Origin: Kushneria avicenniae
GTDB lineage: Bacteria; Pseudomonadota; Gammaproteobacteria; Pseudomonadales; Halomonadaceae
Assembly (NCBI RefSeq): GCF_900112585.1
Contig: NZ_FOLY01000003.1
Coordinates: 62,001-126,000 of the forward strand
Length of the DNA: 64,000 nucleotides
Reading direction: 5' to 3'
Part shown: piece after piece, positions 1-8,484 of the stretch
Layout: every line of letters begins with the position of its first letter
Numbering within the stretch: the first letter of the stretch is position 1
Position numbers and translations under genes: made by a program
The notes under the pieces: model-generated
What the model saw: the letters and a program-made list of their open reading frames with translations, nothing else
What the model was told of the DNA's origin: nothing
Database searches by the model: none

Positions 1-1
1 T

Positions 2-742
2 ACGCCGGAGTATCTGCAGATCTTCTATCTGGGCGACAGCGACCCGAAGGCCAGACAGCGCAGCGGTTTTCCCTGGTCGCCGGCACTGGTCGAGCGCACC
101 CTGCTGGAAGTAGGCGGCACACTGGCAACCCTCGAGGCCGCACTGAACACCGGGCTGGCCTGCAACACCGCTGGCGGCACACATCATGCCTATCCCGACG
201 CGGCCAGTGGCTACTGCCTGCTCAATGATCTGGCCGTGGCTGCGCACGAGGCCATGGCGGTTTACGGCGTTCGAAAAATTCTGATCATCGACTGCGATGT
301 TCATCAGGGCGATGGCACCGCGTATGCCTTCCGTCACGACCCCAGGGTGTTCACCTTTTCGATCCACGGGGCGCAAAACTTTCCGTTCACCAAGCGCCAG
401 AGCGATCTGGATGTGGCCCTGCCCCGTGGGACAGGGAACGCGGCATACATGTCAGCCCTGGCGCAGCACCTGCCCTCCCTGTTCGAGCAGGTCCGCCCCG
501 AGCTGGTGCTCTATGATGCCGGCGCCGATGTCCACTCAGGAGATCGACTGGGGCATTTTGAACTCGATGATGCGGGCATGACGCAGCGGGAGACGTATGT
601 GCTGGAGCAGTGTCTGGCGGCGGGCGTCCCCACCGCCGCCGTGATCGGCGGCGGCTACGACCGTGACCTGGCCGCGCTGGCCGATCGCCATGCGCGGCTT
701 CATTGCGTGGCCCGCTCATTATGGTTATCGCGTTTCGACTAG
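2..742 (+). CDS. Histone deacetylase family protein (5' end missing)
   Basis: The reading frame is open from base 2 to the stop at 742, so the start lies before the window. The family removes acetyl groups from acetyl-lysine or small acetylated amines using a metal ion. The segment AGGTHHAYPDAASGYCLLND (encoded about 164-226) and IDCDVHQGDGT (about 289-321) are the class-defining His-rich and metal-binding motifs, with the catalytic His pair in GGTHHA. The C-terminal GGGYD motif is present. Its stop codon shares the palindromic CTAG at 739-742 with the stop of the convergent transporter gene. Bacterial members are often acetylpolyamine amidohydrolase- or AcuC-like; the substrate cannot be told from sequence alone. 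Confidence 0.88.
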   Translation, partial: TPEYLQIFYLGDSDPKARQRSGFPWSPALVERTLLEVGGTLATLEAALNTGLACNTAGGTHHAYPDAASGYCLLNDLAVAAHEAMAVYGVRKILIIDCDVHQGDGTAYAFRHDPRVFTFSIHGAQNFPFTKRQSDLDVALPRGTGNAAYMSALAQHLPSLFEQVRPELVLYDAGADVHSGDRLGHFELDDAGMTQRETYVLEQCLAAGVPTAAVIGGGYDRDLAALADRHARLHCVARSLWLSRFD

Positions 743-1965
743 CGGTCGGTAGACACACCCGAGCCCTGACGGTCCTTGAACAGCAGGGCAAACAGCACCA
801 GCACACCCAGTGCAAAGAGCGACGGGAACAGCCAGATGGACTGCCAGTCGGTCGCGCCGGCATTGGCGAAATGCTCCGTGATCCAGCCCGCCACCTGGAA
901 GCCGATCAGCATGCCCACCCCATAGGTCGCCAGGGTAATCATGCCCTGCGCCGAACTCTTGACGTGTTCGCCTGCCCGGGCATCGGTATAGATCTGCCCC
1001 GAGACAAAGAAGAAGTCATAGCACACGCCGTGCAGCGCGATCCCGACCAGCAGCATGAACGCCACCCCATCGGCATCGCCAAAGGCGAACAGCAGATAGC
1101 GCAGACTCCAGGCCAGCATGCCCACCAGCAGGGTCAGCTTGATCCCGAAACGCTTGATGAAAAGAGGCAGCAGCAGCATGAACAGCACTTCCGACAACTG
1201 ACCCAGGGTCATCTTGCCGGTGGGGTTGGTCATGCCGATGTCGGCCAGGAAGGGATTGGCGTTCTGGTAATAGAACGCCAGCGGGATACAGATCAGAATC
1301 GAGGCCACAAAGAAGATGGCGTAATGACGATCCCTGAGCAGTTTCAGGGCATCCAGACCCAGCACATCCCTGAGTTGTGACCCCCGCTCGGCACGCGGGG
1401 GCGTGGCCGGCAGCGTGAAGCTGTAAAGCCCCAGCAGCAGCGAGGCGATGGCACTCATCAGGAAGGTGTAACGCAGCGCGCCGGCTTCGATCGAGGCGCC
1501 CGAATCCCAGGAGAACACAAAGCTGATGACCAGACCGGCGATGATCCAGCCGATGGTGCCCCAGACACGTATGCGGGCAAATTCACGGGCCGGGTCGGTC
1601 ATCTGACGAAAGGAGACCGCATTGACCAGTGCCAGCGTCGGCATGTAAAGGATCATGTACAGCAGCACCAGCGGATAAAAGGCGGTGAAGTCGTCACTGC
1701 GATAGAGCGCGAACAGCAGCCCTGCGCCGGCCAGGTGCAGCACCCCGAGCAATCGCTCGGCATTGAAGTAGCGATCGGCAATCAGCCCGATGATGAAAGG
1801 CGCAATGATCGCTCCCCAGGACTGGGTCGAAAAGGCCATGCCGATCTGTCCGCCAGAGGCGCTCAGATTGCTGCCCAGGAAGGTGCCAAGCGTGACAAAC
1901 CACCCCCCCCATATGAAGAACTGCAGAAACATCATGATGCCGAGTCGTGAACGAAGCATTGTCAT
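739..1965 (-). CDS. MFS transporter, nucleoside:H+ symporter (NHS)-like
   Basis: This is a 408-residue polytopic inner-membrane protein with about 12 hydrophobic segments. The N-terminus, with the FFIWGGWFVTLGTFL stretch, is typical of the NupG-like nucleoside:proton symporter family (Nuc_H_symport), whose members import nucleosides or sugars with protons. It is divergent from the LacI regulator at 2272, and a perfect LacI-type palindrome lies 83 bp upstream of its start. It is therefore probably the uptake system for the substrate handled by the isomerase and dehydrogenase at 3294-5482. A glycoside or sugar is more likely than a nucleoside given those neighbours, but this is inference. Its stop overlaps the convergent stop of the HDAC-like gene. 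Confidence 0.85.
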   Translation of the reverse strand: MTMLRSRLGIMMFLQFFIWGGWFVTLGTFLGSNLSASGGQIGMAFSTQSWGAIIAPFIIGLIADRYFNAERLLGVLHLAGAGLLFALYRSDDFTAFYPLVLLYMILYMPTLALVNAVSFRQMTDPAREFARIRVWGTIGWIIAGLVISFVFSWDSGASIEAGALRYTFLMSAIASLLLGLYSFTLPATPPRAERGSQLRDVLGLDALKLLRDRHYAIFFVASILICIPLAFYYQNANPFLADIGMTNPTGKMTLGQLSEVLFMLLLPLFIKRFGIKLTLLVGMLAWSLRYLLFAFGDADGVAFMLLVGIALHGVCYDFFFVSGQIYTDARAGEHVKSSAQGMITLATYGVGMLIGFQVAGWITEHFANAGATDWQSIWLFPSLFALGVLVLFALLFKDRQGSGVSTDR

Positions 1966-2047
1966 TGACTGATCCCCTCTACCTGCCCGCTCATGGGTTG
2001 CTTCAAAACATTCTCGGCCGAGCGCCTGGAAGCAGAACCCGCTTTAT

Positions 2048-2061
2048 TGTAAACGTTTACA
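2048..2061. promoter_or_regulatory. LacI-family operator, perfect palindrome
   Basis: The sequence TGTAAACGTTTACA is a perfect 14-bp palindrome centred on CG, the classic LacI/GalR operator form. It lies in the 306-bp divergent region (1966-2271) between the transporter and the LacI gene, nearer the transporter. That region holds this site and the one at 2244; nothing else is evident. The adjacent LacI-type gene at 2272 is the obvious candidate to bind it. Confidence 0.75.
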
Positions 2062-2243
2062 TTTAACGCTTTCCAAAACTACGTTAGAACGCGCGTCAGT
2101 AATATCCGCAAAAGGTCCAGGATGCTTCAATCATCTCGACATGACCGCCCTGTTGAACCAGTATGGGCAGATAAGGATGTGTGAAAGCCGTTCGTCATGT
2201 TGTCTGGCATCTCTTCCTGCCCTGAATATGGATCAGGCTTATT

Positions 2244-2259
2244 GTGAAAACGTTTACCT
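2244..2259. promoter_or_regulatory. Second LacI-family operator, imperfect
   Basis: The sequence GTGAAAACGTTTACC contains the same AAACGTTT core as the perfect site at 2048 but with asymmetric flanks. It lies 13-28 bp before the start of the LacI gene at 2272, overlapping its leader. Binding here would give autorepression of the regulator and its downstream catabolic genes. The two centres are about 197 bp apart, compatible with looping between sites. Confidence 0.6.
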
Positions 2260-2271
2260 TGAGTCTTCAGG

Positions 2272-3258
2272 ATGTCGATTAACAAAGTGGCTCGCGAAGC
2301 CGGTGTATCGATTGCAACCGTCTCAAGAGTCATCAATAACACCGGCGCTGTACGGCCCAGTACGCGGGAGCGGGTGGAAGCCGCCATCGCCACGCTTGGC
2401 TACAGCGCCAACCGACTGGCGCGCAACCTGCGTACGGCGGAAAGCCGCCTGATACTGGTGCTGGTGCCGGATTACAGTAATCCCTTCTATGCGGGCATCG
2501 TCCGGGGGATTGATGCCGAAGCGGGACGCCGGGGCTATCACATGCTGCTGTGCGACACCGGCGCCGATCCCGATGCCCAGCGCACCTATCTGGAACTTCT
2601 GACCAATCGGATGGCCGATGGCGCCATTTGTCTGGACCCCGACAGCATTCAGGCCCTGACGGGCGAACAGACCCGCCATCTGCCCTGGGTGGCCTGCTGT
2701 GAGTTTGATGCCGCCAGCGGCGTGCCCTGGGTCGGGATCGACAATGCACGTGCCGCGACGGACGCCGTTCGCTTTCTGATTGAACGCGGCCGACGACACA
2801 TCGCGATGATCGGCGGCGATGAGCGCTTCATGTACGCCCGCGAGCGACGCCGGGGCTATCTGACCGCACTGGAAGAGGCCGGGCTGACACCGCCCCCGGG
2901 AAGCCCTCTGGATACCTTCGAACCCGATTTCGATGATGGCTATCGGCTGACCACAAGGCTGCTGTCGGCCTCGCCCCGCTGCGATGCCCTCTTTGCCGCG
3001 TCTGACCCGCTGGCCGTGGGTGCCATGCAGGCCGTTCACGATGCGGGGCTGAAGGTCCCCGATGACATCGCCATTATCGGCTTCGACAATATTCCGCTGG
3101 CTGCCATGGTGCGCCCCAGACTGACGACGGTGGCCCAGCCGATGCAACGGCTGGGCGAGAATGCCGCACGCCTGCTGCTCGAACAGCTCAACGATCCGGA
3201 GCTGCCGCCAGCAGGCACTCTGCTTGAACATGAACTCATCGTCCGGGAAAGCGCCTGA
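2272..3258 (+). CDS. LacI family transcriptional regulator
   Basis: This 328-residue protein has an N-terminal LacI helix-turn-helix (INKVAREAGVSIATVSRVIN, about residues 3-22) and hinge, followed by a periplasmic-binding-protein-like sensor domain (about 60-325) including the DALFAASDPLAVGAM and GFDNIPLA segments typical of the family. It should repress the divergent transporter and the downstream isomerase/dehydrogenase until a sugar-like inducer binds. Operator-like palindromes at 2048 and 2244 flank its promoter region. The start ATG at 2272 leaves the HTH at the very N-terminus, as is normal for LacI proteins. The inducer is unknown. Confidence 0.93.
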   Translation: MSINKVAREAGVSIATVSRVINNTGAVRPSTRERVEAAIATLGYSANRLARNLRTAESRLILVLVPDYSNPFYAGIVRGIDAEAGRRGYHMLLCDTGADPDAQRTYLELLTNRMADGAICLDPDSIQALTGEQTRHLPWVACCEFDAASGVPWVGIDNARAATDAVRFLIERGRRHIAMIGGDERFMYARERRRGYLTALEEAGLTPPPGSPLDTFEPDFDDGYRLTTRLLSASPRCDALFAASDPLAVGAMQAVHDAGLKVPDDIAIIGFDNIPLAAMVRPRLTTVAQPMQRLGENAARLLLEQLNDPELPPAGTLLEHELIVRESA

Positions 3259-3293
3259 CGCTCACCGGATCGGACCAAGGAGGCATGAAAACG

Positions 3294-4370
3294 ATGAAAT
3301 CACTCAAGGGCCCCGGGCTGTTTCTCGCCCAGTTCGTGGGCGAAAAGCCCCCGTTTGACACGCTCGAAGGGTTGGCCGAGTGGGCTGCCGGACACGGCTA
3401 TCGTGGCGTACAGATCCCCAGCGGTGAATCCCGGCTGTTCGATCTGGCGAAGGCCGCTGATAGCCAGGCCTACTGCGACGATGTACTGGCCACCCTCGAT
3501 CGCCATGGCCTGCAGCCCACGGACCTGTCAGTACACCTGCAGGGCCAACTGGTGGCGGTGCACCCGGCCTATGATCAGTTGATGGACGGCTTTGCCCCGC
3601 CCGAACTGCGCGGCCAGCCCGATGCGCGTCAGCAGTGGGCCTGCGACCAGATCAGACTGGCGGCCCGGGCCTCGAACCGACTCGGCCTGACCACCCTGCC
3701 GGCCTTTTCCGGCGCCCTGGCCTGGCCCTACCTCTACCCGTTCCCGCAGCGCCCGCCCGGTCTGGTCGAGGCCGCCTTCGAGGAGCTGGCATGGCGCTGG
3801 CGACCGCTGCTGGATGCCTGCGATGAACAGGGCGTGGATCTGTGCTTCGAGCTGCATCCCGGCGAGGATCTCTTTGATGGCACGACCTTCGAGCGTTTCC
3901 TGGACGCCGTGGACCATCACCCCAGAGCGCAACTGCTCTATGACCCGAGCCACATGCTGCTGCAGCAGCTCGACTACCTCGGCTTCATTGACCGCTATCA
4001 CGACCGCATCCGCGCCTTTCACGTCAAGGATGCCGAATTTCGACCCTCTCCCAGCCAGGGCGTCTATGGCGGCTATAGCGGCTGGGTGGAACGTGCCGGG
4101 CGGTTCCGCTCGCTGGGTGATGGCCAGATCGACTTCGGTGCCATCTTCTCGAAGCTGGCGCAGTACGGCTATGACGGCTGGGCGGTGCTGGAGTGGGAGT
4201 GTGCGCTCAAGCATCCGGAACAGGGCGCCCGTGAAGGGGCTGAATTCATCCGCCGCCACATGATCGATGTGGCCGAAAACGCTTTTGATGACTTTGCCGG
4301 CGTCACGCTGGACAGCGCTCAGCGCCGCCAGTTGCTGGGTCTGAAGGAACAACCGGGAGATCAATCATGA
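3294..4370 (+). CDS. Sugar phosphate isomerase/epimerase family (TIM barrel)
   Basis: This AP_endonuc_2/xylose-isomerase-like TIM barrel has about 358 residues. Likely metal ligands sit in CFELHPGE, LYDPSHM, FHVKDAEF and the late VLEWECA segment, the usual Glu/Asp/His/Glu set. An ATG at 3285 is also in frame, but the strong Shine-Dalgarno AAGGAGG (3277-3283) is 1 nt from it and 10 nt from the ATG at 3294, so I chose 3294. The gene follows the LacI regulator by 35 bp and overlaps the dehydrogenase by ATGA. Such pairs act on sugars, inositols or 3-keto-glycosides; the specific reaction is not known. Confidence 0.85.
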   Translation: MKSLKGPGLFLAQFVGEKPPFDTLEGLAEWAAGHGYRGVQIPSGESRLFDLAKAADSQAYCDDVLATLDRHGLQPTDLSVHLQGQLVAVHPAYDQLMDGFAPPELRGQPDARQQWACDQIRLAARASNRLGLTTLPAFSGALAWPYLYPFPQRPPGLVEAAFEELAWRWRPLLDACDEQGVDLCFELHPGEDLFDGTTFERFLDAVDHHPRAQLLYDPSHMLLQQLDYLGFIDRYHDRIRAFHVKDAEFRPSPSQGVYGGYSGWVERAGRFRSLGDGQIDFGAIFSKLAQYGYDGWAVLEWECALKHPEQGAREGAEFIRRHMIDVAENAFDDFAGVTLDSAQRRQLLGLKEQPGDQS

Positions 4371-5482
4371 CGGCTCCGATTCGCATCGGCATGGTCGGTG
4401 GCGGTTTCATGGGCCGTGTGCACCGCATGGCTCAACGCCTGGACGGCGAGTATCAGCTGGTCGCCGGCGCGTTTTCCGCCGACCCCGACAAGGCGCGCAG
4501 CAGCGGTGAGGCCCTTCACCTCGACCCGGACAGGGTCTATACCGACTTTGCCACCATGGCCGAACGGGAGGCTGCCCGCGAGGACGGCATTGATGTCGTC
4601 AGCATCGTGACCCCCAATCATCTGCACGCCCCGATCGCCCGTGCCTTTATCGAAGCCGGCATCCATGTCATCTGCGAGAAACCGCTGGCCGTGTCGCTCG
4701 AAGAAGCGCTGTCACTGCGCGCACTGGTCAAAAAGCACGGCGTGCAGCTGCTTTTGACGCACAACTACTCGGGCTATCCGGCCATCCGTCGCGCCAGAGA
4801 GCTGGTCCGTCAGGGCGCGCTGGGCGAGCTGCGGCTGGTACAGGTGGACTATGCCCAGGACTGGCTGAGCGAAGCCGGCAATGAAGGCTGGCGCGGCGAC
4901 CCGACACTGGCCGGCCCGGCAGGCGCGCTGGGGGATATCGGCACTCACGCCTGGCAACTGGCCGACTATGTCGTCGGTCAGGACATCGAGACCCTGAGCG
5001 CTGATCTGCACACGTTCGTCCCCGGACGACAGCTGGACGACGCCGCCCAGGCCATGCTGCGTTACCGGGGCGGTGCCCGCGGGCGCCTGTCGGTCAGCCA
5101 GGTCTCGCCGGGCAATAACAACCGTCTGCAGCTGGCGGTGTACGGCAGCCGGGGTGGCCTGTATTTCGATCAGGAAAGCCCTGAAACGCTGTGGTTCGCA
5201 GAACTGGGCGAGCCGATGCAGCGCCTGTCTCGCAACGGCCCCGGCAGTGGCCCGGCGGATCAACATGCCAGCCGTGTCCCGGCCGGCCATCCCGAGGGCT
5301 ATCTCGAAGCCTTTGCCCAGCTGTATCGCGACTTTGCCTGCCATCTGCGTGGCGAGCTGCCTGCCGACGTGACGCTTCCCGATGTCGATACCGGCTGTCG
5401 GGGGCTTGCCTTTGTCGAGGCCATGCTGGCCAGTGCCCGCGCGGATAGCGCCTGGACCGCTTTGGCGTACCCGGAAGAGTGA
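4367..5482 (+). CDS. Gfo/Idh/MocA family NAD(P)-dependent oxidoreductase
   Basis: This 371-residue protein has an N-terminal Rossmann fold (IGMVGGGFMG, residues about 6-15), the family hallmark EKP motif (CEKPLAVSLEEA, about 104), and GDIGTHAWQLADYVVG with the catalytic Asp/His about residue 190. Members oxidise or reduce hydroxyls of sugars, inositols or glycosides. It overlaps the upstream isomerase by 4 bp (ATGA), so the two are translationally coupled. With the TIM-barrel partner, transporter and LacI regulator it forms a complete small catabolic locus, possibly of the 3-keto-glycoside or levoglucosan type; that pathway assignment is inference from gene content. Confidence 0.88.
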   Translation: MTAPIRIGMVGGGFMGRVHRMAQRLDGEYQLVAGAFSADPDKARSSGEALHLDPDRVYTDFATMAEREAAREDGIDVVSIVTPNHLHAPIARAFIEAGIHVICEKPLAVSLEEALSLRALVKKHGVQLLLTHNYSGYPAIRRARELVRQGALGELRLVQVDYAQDWLSEAGNEGWRGDPTLAGPAGALGDIGTHAWQLADYVVGQDIETLSADLHTFVPGRQLDDAAQAMLRYRGGARGRLSVSQVSPGNNNRLQLAVYGSRGGLYFDQESPETLWFAELGEPMQRLSRNGPGSGPADQHASRVPAGHPEGYLEAFAQLYRDFACHLRGELPADVTLPDVDTGCRGLAFVEAMLASARADSAWTALAYPEE

Positions 5483-5513
5483 TCGCAGGGGATTGAACGT
5501 ATCACCGTTACGT

Positions 5514-5540
5514 TCGGCTTCCAGAGCCCCTGGAAGCCGA
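5514..5540. terminator. Hairpin between convergent genes, possible terminator
   Basis: An 11-bp perfect inverted repeat (TCGGCTTCCAG / CTGGAAGCCGA) with a 5-nt loop lies between the oxidoreductase stop (5482) and the convergent copB stop (5645). There is no T-run on either side, so it may terminate weakly or only stabilise 3' ends. Confidence 0.45.
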
Positions 5541-5644
5541 GCCTGCCGGGCCGGCCAGTGTCTCGGCAAAGGGGGAGAGATGGCCGTAGCGCACGTCGCG
5601 TCAATCACCGAGACGCTTGCCGCCGATAAAGCTCTGCGGCGTGG

Positions 5645-6436
5645 TCAGTACCAGACCCGAAGCCCGGCCACCAGCGACGTCGTCGACTCATTCCGGTCGT
5701 GATCGCGCTCGTGACTGATACCCATATAGGGGGCCACTTCACGCATCAGTTCATAGCGCAGCCGCAGCCCTGCTTCAGTGCTGTTGATCCCCTGCTCACG
5801 CTCATATTCGGGCACATCCTGCAGCGATGCATTGATTTCAACGCGCGGCTGCAGAATCAGTCGCTGAGTCAGGCGCATGTCATATTCGAATTCGCCTCGC
5901 AGGCTGACGTCCCCCTCCTCGCTGGCAAAGAGCGCCACATCGGTCTCGATCATGCCCGGGGCCGTGCCCTGCATGCCCAGCACGCCATAGGCGCGATCAG
6001 GATCGGGATTGACGTCATATCTCACTCCGGTCTGCAGACTCCAGAACGGCGCGACCAGATGACTGTACAGGGCCTGAAACTCGGTGCTTTCGGGCGAGCC
6101 ATTGCTGACAGGCCCCTCTCCTTCGGTTTTCCACACGAACCGGTTTCGATCATTGCCCCACCAGCCCTGAGCATCCCATAGCCAGGCATCCGGACTGCCC
6201 GAGCCACTGCGATACTCCAGACGATCCACCATGACCTGACTATAGAGCGCATCATCATGGACGGGCTCCTCCCAGTTCCTCGGGGCGCCGCTACGCGGAT
6301 TGACCGGTCCATCGGGGGTGACACTCTCCGGTGATGCGCGACCGGGCAGCGTCGGCTCAGCATGCGCCATCATGGGCGTCAGCAGCAGGGTTGTCGTCAT
6401 CGACAGAGCCGGCAGGATCAGGCGTTGATCAGACAT
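5645..6436 (-). CDS. copB: Copper resistance protein B (outer membrane)
   Basis: The 263-residue product begins MSDQRLILPALSMTT with a signal peptide ending near the MAHAEP segment. The mature protein resembles CopB/PcoB: repeated amphipathic beta strands (YSQVMVDRLEYR, FQALYSHLVAPFWSLQTGVRYD) and a C-terminal strand ending in aromatic Tyr, typical of an outer-membrane barrel. CopB acts with CopA in periplasmic copper resistance. The ATG at 6436 overlaps the copA stop by 8 bp, supporting this start over a longer open frame that runs back into copA. The long Met/His-rich N-terminal region found in many CopB proteins is absent here; the Met-rich tract is in CopA instead. Confidence 0.85.
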   Translation of the reverse strand: MSDQRLILPALSMTTTLLLTPMMAHAEPTLPGRASPESVTPDGPVNPRSGAPRNWEEPVHDDALYSQVMVDRLEYRSGSGSPDAWLWDAQGWWGNDRNRFVWKTEGEGPVSNGSPESTEFQALYSHLVAPFWSLQTGVRYDVNPDPDRAYGVLGMQGTAPGMIETDVALFASEEGDVSLRGEFEYDMRLTQRLILQPRVEINASLQDVPEYEREQGINSTEAGLRLRYELMREVAPYMGISHERDHDRNESTTSLVAGLRVWY

Positions 6437-8291
6437 GATGGGCGGCCTCCTGCGGACGTACCTGCACGACCCGGAACATGCCGGCATCCATGTGATACAG
6501 CAGATGACAGTGAAAGGCCCATCGTCCCGGCTCATCGGCCGTCACCAGCAGTGACACCCGCGATGCCGGCAATACGCTGATGGTGTGCTTGAACGGTAGA
6601 TGCCCGTCCTGACCATTTTCCAGCTCCATGAACATGCCATGCAGATGGATGGGGTGCTCCATCATGGTGTCATTGACCAGCACCAGTCGAATGCGCTCAC
6701 CATAGGGAAACTCGAGGGGCGTGGACTGCGAATATTCACGACCATCAAAGGACCACATGTAACGCTCCATGTTACCGGTCAGATGCAATTCGATGGTGCG
6801 CGAGGGCGGGCGCCGGTCACGCATGGCCTCGACATTGCGCAGCTGGCTGTAGACCAGCACGCGATGATCGACCTCGGCCAGTCCGGTGCCGGGCTCATCA
6901 AGCCGATCGTACTGTACCTGCGCGACGCTGATGTTACCGGCACCGTGATGATCTGCATTGTGGCGAGCAACGACGCCACTGGCAGCGCCATGCTCATCGG
7001 AATCGGCATGACCACCGGAATCGTCATGGCGACCCATGTGTGACGTCATATCCTCATGGGACATATCGCCCATACTGTCATGGGACATGTTCATGTCCTT
7101 TCCCATGCCCATGTCTTTTTCCATGTTCATGTCCATCGCCATGCCCATGTCCTTCATGGTTCGCCGGGGAGGCTGGCGCAGCGGGGGCACCTCGGCCCTC
7201 AGCCCGGGGCGCGATGCGAGCGTTCCCACTGCAAAACCGCTGCGATCCATCGATTCCGCCATCAGGGTAAAGGCAAGCGCATCGCGGGGCTCAACCATCA
7301 CATCGTAGGTTTCCGCCACACCGATCTGGAACTCATCAATGTCAACCGGCACCACCTCCTTGCCATCGGCCGCCACCACCGTCATGACCAGCCCCGGAAT
7401 GCGAAAGTTGAAGTAACTCATCGCCGAGGCATTGATCACCCGCAGCCGGAGACGCTCACCCGGTGTAAAAAGCCCCTCCCAGCCCACCGCCGGATGGCGC
7501 CCGTTCATGAGATAGGTGTAGGTCGAGCCGGTCACATCCGCGATATCACGAGGGCTCATGCGCATGTTATTCCAGGCGAGACGGTCGCGAAGCGTCGCGG
7601 CCCAGCCCTTTTTATCCACATGCTCGAAAAAATCCCCGACGGTGCGCTCATGATGGTTGTAATAATCACTCTGACTCTTGAGCCGCGCCATGACCCGATG
7701 AGGGTCCTCAAAGGTCCAGTCATTGAGCATGATGACGTATTCCCGATCGACACGATGTCGCGGTGGCTCGGCAGGATGAATGATCAGCGGGCCGGTAAGG
7801 CCGGTTTGCTCCTGCATGCCGGAATGACTGTGGTACCAGTAGGTACCGTTCTGACGCACCGGAAATCGGGCCTCGAAGCTTGTGCCCGGCGCGATACCCG
7901 GAAAGGAGACTCCCGGGACGCCATCCATCTGAAAGGGCAGCAGCAGGCCATGCCAGTGAATCGAGGTGTCCTCGTCCAGATGGTTATGGACACGCAGAGA
8001 CGCGTTCTGTCCTTCCCAGAACTCGATCAGGGGCGCCGGAATCACATGATTGACCGTGACCCCGGCGCCATGTCCGCTGGCGATGGCCACCTGCTCGCGC
8101 CGCACGTTGAAATCCAGCGATACCGACCGTGAGGCGCCACCGTTGACCTGCCCGATCAGTCCGGCACGCGGCGAAAGCGCATCCCCCCGGGCATATCCCG
8201 GCAACAGACCTTCAAGACCCGCCAGAACGCCGGTACCGGCCAGGGCCATTAGCAGACGGCGTCGCTCGCGGTCCATCGAATGATGTGTCAT
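6429..8291 (-). CDS. copA: Copper resistance multicopper oxidase CopA (Tat-exported)
   Basis: This periplasmic multicopper oxidase of about 620 residues oxidises Cu(I) and protects against copper. A twin-arginine signal (RERRRLLMALAG) is at the N-terminus. All four copper-ligand motifs are visible: HWHG (about 112), YWYHSHSG (about 152), HPIHLHG (about 546) and FHCHLLYHMDAGM (about 593). Between them, about residues 385-430, is a Met/His/Asp-rich tract of repeated MxM units, as in CopA/PcoA copper-binding linkers. The start ATG at 8291 is chosen; a GTG at 8333 and an ATG at 8276 are alternatives. It overlaps copB by 8 bp, so copAB form an operon. Confidence 0.92.
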   Translation of the reverse strand: MTHHSMDRERRRLLMALAGTGVLAGLEGLLPGYARGDALSPRAGLIGQVNGGASRSVSLDFNVRREQVAIASGHGAGVTVNHVIPAPLIEFWEGQNASLRVHNHLDEDTSIHWHGLLLPFQMDGVPGVSFPGIAPGTSFEARFPVRQNGTYWYHSHSGMQEQTGLTGPLIIHPAEPPRHRVDREYVIMLNDWTFEDPHRVMARLKSQSDYYNHHERTVGDFFEHVDKKGWAATLRDRLAWNNMRMSPRDIADVTGSTYTYLMNGRHPAVGWEGLFTPGERLRLRVINASAMSYFNFRIPGLVMTVVAADGKEVVPVDIDEFQIGVAETYDVMVEPRDALAFTLMAESMDRSGFAVGTLASRPGLRAEVPPLRQPPRRTMKDMGMAMDMNMEKDMGMGKDMNMSHDSMGDMSHEDMTSHMGRHDDSGGHADSDEHGAASGVVARHNADHHGAGNISVAQVQYDRLDEPGTGLAEVDHRVLVYSQLRNVEAMRDRRPPSRTIELHLTGNMERYMWSFDGREYSQSTPLEFPYGERIRLVLVNDTMMEHPIHLHGMFMELENGQDGHLPFKHTISVLPASRVSLLVTADEPGRWAFHCHLLYHMDAGMFRVVQVRPQEAAHHV

Positions 8292-8484
8292 GGCGTGTCG
8301 AACCCGATAGGATAGAGAGTGAACCTGCGCCACACATTGACCTCGGCGTCGTCACCGCGGCAGGTGATCGACCAGCCCCGGGTTCACCGCTGGAGCAGGC
8401 ACAACGCATGGCGTCAGGTAGTGGTGTCTCTATCCTGCAGGCACTCCCTGAGAGGAGCCTGAAAGAAACGCACTCGAAGCGCGG

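Noticed and set aside
387-863. Long minus-strand open frame opposite the HDAC and transporter ends
   Set aside because: It overlaps two recognised genes, and its translation is Arg/Pro/Ala-rich as expected from the antisense of GC-rich coding DNA.
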